Source: Isoetes taiwanensis | Lineage: Eukaryota; Streptophyta; Lycopodiopsida; Isoetales; Isoetaceae | Assembly: GCA_021234155.1 (NCBI GenBank) | Contig: JAJEKV010000001.1 | Coordinates: 1,239,927 to 1,303,926, forward strand | Direction: 5' to 3' | DNA: 64,000 nt | Position numbers and translations under genes: made by a program | Notes under the pieces: generated by a model | Database searches by the model: none | What the model was told of the DNA's origin: nothing | What the model saw: the letters and a program-made list of their open reading frames with translations, nothing else | In this document: piece by piece, positions 60,540-64,000 of the stretch | How positions within the stretch are numbered: the stretch's first letter is position 1 | Layout of the letters: each line of letters starts with the position of its first letter

Positions 60540-61352
60540 GTGGGCACAAGTGATGCCTCGATGCGGACACTAGATACAGAATTACAGCCACAGAAGAAAC
60601 ATTGTGTTGAAGCGGAAGTGCAGACATTGGAAAGGGAACATGTTGAGGTGGGCGTACAGACATCTCCACAATCCCAAGGGGACCAGGAGTCGCAGTGCCG
60701 CACTAGCAGACAGGAGCAGGCTACCTCAGTATCTTCTGTTACTAGGAGCCTGAATTTGCGTATTATAGGGGTTGCAGAGGCAGAAGATGATGCCCTTTCT
60801 GATATGGATCTTTGCTTTGCAATTTTTCACCGATGTCATGCATGTGAAGGCTGGTGGAGTTGTCTCCATTTGCTAGGGTGGGAGCGGCAAGACACGATCG
60901 TCCCTCGCCATCTTTTGGTTCGGTTTCAAGACACTCTTAGCCGCTTACATGTTCTTCAAGATGGAAACCATCTCGAGAGGGACTAGTTTCTCAAGACGGG
61001 GAGGACCTCTCCCTCTTCAATTGTGTAACCGTAAGGAGGAGCTCTGCAAGGTTAGGGTAGCCCTTTGCAAAATAAATGGGCAAAGTGTGGAGGGAGGTGC
61101 AAGCAATTATTCTAGATCAATGGCCTTCCAATCCTTGGAGTGGCTATGTCTAGATAATTTTAGAAGCATAAATTTACCACTAGCATTAGCATTATCTTAT
61201 CTTATTCTTGGTAGCCTTTTAATATTTGGTTATTGTGTTTGGTGATGGGACCTAGTCCCTGGTTTTAGATGGGTTGTTGCCCTTGCATGTGCCGTCCCAT
61301 AACCCGTTGGGTTCCCATGGACGTAAAAATTCATCTTATCTTATCTTATCTA
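60540..61352 (+). mobile_element. Non-LTR retroelement remnant with (TCTTA)n tail
   Basis: A 148-residue frame begins with a charged region and then reads RSLNLRIIGVAEAEDDALSD and LLVRFQDTLSRLHVLQDGN, like LINE ORF1 proteins (the NLRIIG motif). Frames then break, and no endonuclease or reverse transcriptase is present. The segment ends in AATTCATCTTATCTTATC (tail repeats 61333-61351), a simple-repeat 3' tail typical of LINE/SINE integration. Probably an internally deleted LINE or a LINE-derived SINE. Confidence 0.6.
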
Positions 61353-61359
61353 TGTTTCA

Positions 61360-62030
61360 CCTATTATTAAACTACCTCATAGGCTAAAAGCTGACCTTGC
61401 CTATATATTCATCATGTTGCTTAATATATCAATGTACTTTTAACAGGCACACTATATATTAATGAAATCGAAGCGATGGTCAATGGTTACAGGTCATGTC
61501 CCACATAAACTGGCAGATTCAGCCTATTCTTTGACGTTATTATAGTAAAACAATTACTAGCATATTTCCATATTAACCTGTTTTCCATGTGCGTTCTTCT
61601 TGGTCCTTGAGCAAAACCAACTCTATCAAACCACTTCCATCGTCTAGGACCATATGTCCCTGTTGAGGATCTGTTACAATGATACCCTAGAAACAATGAT
61701 TGAAGAGATTGACACTAACATGAATGGAGCCAAACAAATTGTTTGCATCTACCACCAATGTCAGCAAAAATTAATATGCCATATAAAACTTCCAATGGAG
61801 CATTGATATATCCGGTAGATTGCATAGGCATCATCGAGGAACAAGTGGGCATTATAAACATATTTAAATTACAAGTGCATAAATAACCAAGAATCTAACA
61901 TGCAATGGCATTAACAAGATTTGAATTGTAATCCTTTTTACTCAAGTTGTTCAATGCGTTGATGTTATCTATTAATGAACAGTTTCTATGGCATCCACCC
62001 ACTAGTACTTACCAGGTAGGTTCCGTTTAG
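61360..62030. other. Spacer between two non-LTR elements
   Basis: Non-coding, AT-rich; no gene recognised. Confidence 0.45.
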
Positions 62031-62034
62031 CACA

Positions 62035-62058
62035 AATAGAATAGAATAGAATAGAATA
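62035..62058 (-). repeat. Pentanucleotide 3' tail of the LINE
   Basis: Four to five TAGAA units on the plus strand, reading TTCTA at the 3' end of the minus-strand LINE. This marks its integration end. Confidence 0.8.
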
Positions 62059-64000
62059 CATTAATGTCCCTTGTGCCGTAAGGCCCCTGGACTTGTGTAG
62101 CATGGGCGAGCTCCCAAAAGAGGGTGCTACTAGCACATCACGCTGTTATAATGTAGCCTTTTCTGAAGGCTGACTTTTTTTCTTTTAATACCAGCATCCT
62201 GCTTTATCTCGGCTTCTTGGCCGTGCAGTGATGCGTCGTTATCAATCAGCTTTTAGCTGAGCAATTTGTGTGAGGCTATATGATCCGCCTTGTACAGATC
62301 ATATTACAAGCCCTCTCTCACTGTGTACTTCTATGTGTCTGGTCGTCATCCTTTGGATCGCGTCTGCCAGATCCCGTAATGATTCTGTCATCGTCATCAG
62401 CCTGTGGACTGGTTCCCCCCACCTTATATTTCTGTATCTATCCCTGATGTCTCCGTAGACCGGACAGTCATTAAGCATATGATTCTCATCCTCTATTCTT
62501 CCCCCGTCACATATTCTGCATATCCTGTCCTCCTTGTCTACCCCTCTCCATCTGTCTTTTTCAATTCTTAGGTCATGACTCCCCATCCTGAATCTGACGA
62601 GGATGTCCCTTCTGATTTTCCCCAATGTGTTATCTCGGTATATCTGATGTCCCATTTGTTGTCCTGGGTTAAAAACTTGTACGAGCCAGTCTGTCTTGGG
62701 TCCCGTGTGTCTCTGCAGCCATGCCCTTGTCGCTATGTCTGTCCACTCCTCATTCCACTGCCCCTCTTCAGGTTTAATCCCATCTGTCTGGTCCATGTTG
62801 CCACATCTTTAAACCATCCAGTGTTTTCGAGGATGTGTGATTTTGCTGATTCGGTGATTGCGATGCTGGACAGTTTCCCTTGTTTGTCCCCTGCATTGTC
62901 TGCGGCGTGTTTGTTCTTACCCTGAATTCCTGTCTGTGCCATTGTCTAAGAATCCCCTCTTGCTTGTCCCAATTTCTTTCTGTTAAACTTGGTCCCCATG
63001 CTTCTGCTCCGTACAACTGAGTAGTGGCTACCGCTGCACTAAATAGGTAACATTTGATGTCCCAATCAGTTATTCTGCTTCTGTTACGGAAATTTTTCAT
63101 GTTAAAGTAGCTTCCTATAGCTGATTGGAATCTGGCGTTAGCTCCCTTGGCCCATTTCCCTGTGCCATGCGCATCATAACCTAGATACATGTATTCTGTT
63201 GCCTCCTCTATCTCTTTTTCTTTATATCTGAAAGGTTTATGCTTGTTCTTGTGTCCAAAGATGACTATCTTAGTTTTTGCTAGATTCACTGTCATCCCTG
63301 TCTCCTCACAAAACTATTCTAGAATTTTGAGCAGTCTGTGCATCCCCTTGTTTTTTGTTGCCATCATACTAAGGTCATCCGCATATAGCATTATTGGTAC
63401 CTTCGTGTCTCCTAGTGTGGGGGCATATTCATCCCCCTGCTGTTCTGCTATGTATCCCTGTAGCGCATCTATGTATATACCAAACAGAGTTGGGGATAAC
63501 GGACATCCCTGCTTTACACCAGTGTCACAGACTATCGGCTGTCCCTCCTTTTCCATCTTAGCGTATACCTTGTGGTATAGCCTTGCGATCGATCCTACCA
63601 TATTTATCGGGGCTGCATGTCCATCGACCTTTTAATGACTTCTCCCTTGGGATTTGTATCAAATGCTTTTCTCGAAGTCTACAAAGCGTGATTATTTTCT
63701 CCCCTGCACTTTGTTATGCTCTATTAATATTCGAAGAGTCACTAGATGGTCTGTGGTTGAGTGTTCCGGTCTCTTCTGCCCATTTCTTTAGTTTGTTATC
63801 CAGAACCTTTCCAAACCATTTTGCGAAAATCGAGCTTACCATTATCGTCCTATAGTTTCCTGGGTCTCTTCTATTTCCTGTCTTATGTAACGGTATGACT
63901 CTGTTGTATGTCCACCTGTCTGGAAGTCCTGTATGTATGATGCCATTGAAAATGTCTGTAACCTGTCTACCAATTTCTGTTTCTACACACTTCAGCAGTT
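62035..64000 (-). mobile_element. LINE retrotransposon, 3' part with reverse transcriptase; continues past window end
   Basis: On the minus strand the frame gives LPDRWTYNRVIPLHKTGNRR (near 63930-63860), GVKQGCPLSPTLFGIYIDAL, and the catalytic MLYADDLSMMA motif (YADD) near 63385. After an in-frame TAG at 63316-63314 it continues ETGMTVNLAKTKIVIFGHK and YLGYDAHGTGKWAKG. The C-terminal part has a zinc-knuckle-like CRICDGGRIEDENHMLNDC at about 62525-62470. Frames shift near 63620 and 62780, so the copy is inactive. The 3' end carries a (TTCTA)n tail, seen as TAGAA repeats at 62035-62058. The elements order RT, then a C-terminal CCHC motif, fits plant non-LTR elements. The 5' part lies beyond the window. 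Confidence 0.85.

Overview
The window looks like nuclear DNA of a land plant with a large, repeat-rich genome. The evidence is plant-type introns (GTAAGT/GTATGT donors), a type-I pectin methylesterase, plant-like relics of SPG11, TRAPPC11 and seipin, and CACTA, Helitron, Harbinger-like and LINE elements. Seed-free plants or gymnosperms fit well, but the sequence alone does not fix the lineage. I saw no tRNA, rRNA, CRISPR array or organellar gene.

Layout. 0.5-3.3 kb: a frame-broken plus-strand gene that reads as a ParB-like domain followed by a beta-class (PF01555-type) DNA methylase; two inferred introns are studded with GGTATAAATTTATACC palindromes. 6.1-7.1 kb: SPG11 (spatacsin) pseudogene. 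9.9 and 13.87 kb: two related Helitron 3' ends; the second Helitron (about 9931-13870) starts three bases after the first ends. 13.9-14.6 kb: a 683-bp Harbinger-like MITE with a TAA duplication. 15.3-18.0 kb: the one clearly intact host gene, a two-exon pectin methylesterase of 618 residues. 18.2-22 kb: GGGAGGTTTCC clusters, tandem repeats and a 22-bp perfect hairpin.

24,319-41,551: a 17.2-kb CACTA-like transposon, the main structure of the window. It has 15-bp perfect terminal inverted repeats (CACAAGGCACCCAAA), an AAA duplication, and subterminal repeats in opposite orientation. It carries an intact four-exon minus-strand accessory gene (649 aa), a damaged plus-strand Tnp2-like transposase, a roughly 1-kb tandem repeat between them, and probable captured gene fragments. 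The two element genes diverge, and their upstream leaders are an inverted repeat of each other (30.9 and 34.7 kb), so they may share one duplicated promoter.

22.4-24.3 and 41.6-47.2 kb: GC-richer DNA with TCTCGACT...AGTCGAGA palindromes on both sides of the CACTA element, which apparently inserted into it. It includes a satellite-like array at 45.8-46.95 kb and an unrecognised broken minus-strand gene. 48.6-51.3 kb: a broken DUF7869-type, possibly transposase-derived, gene. 52.6-54.1 kb: TRAPPC11 pseudogene. 58.1-59.3 kb: seipin-like gene or pseudogene on the minus strand. 60.5-61.35 kb: remnant of a non-LTR element with a (TCTTA)n tail. 62.0-64.0 kb: 3' part of a LINE on the minus strand with reverse transcriptase, running off the window.

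Together this is a transposon-dominated gene graveyard. Apart from the pectin methylesterase and the CACTA accessory gene, every recognisable gene is fragmentary or frame-broken. Some single-base breaks could be assembly errors rather than real mutations.
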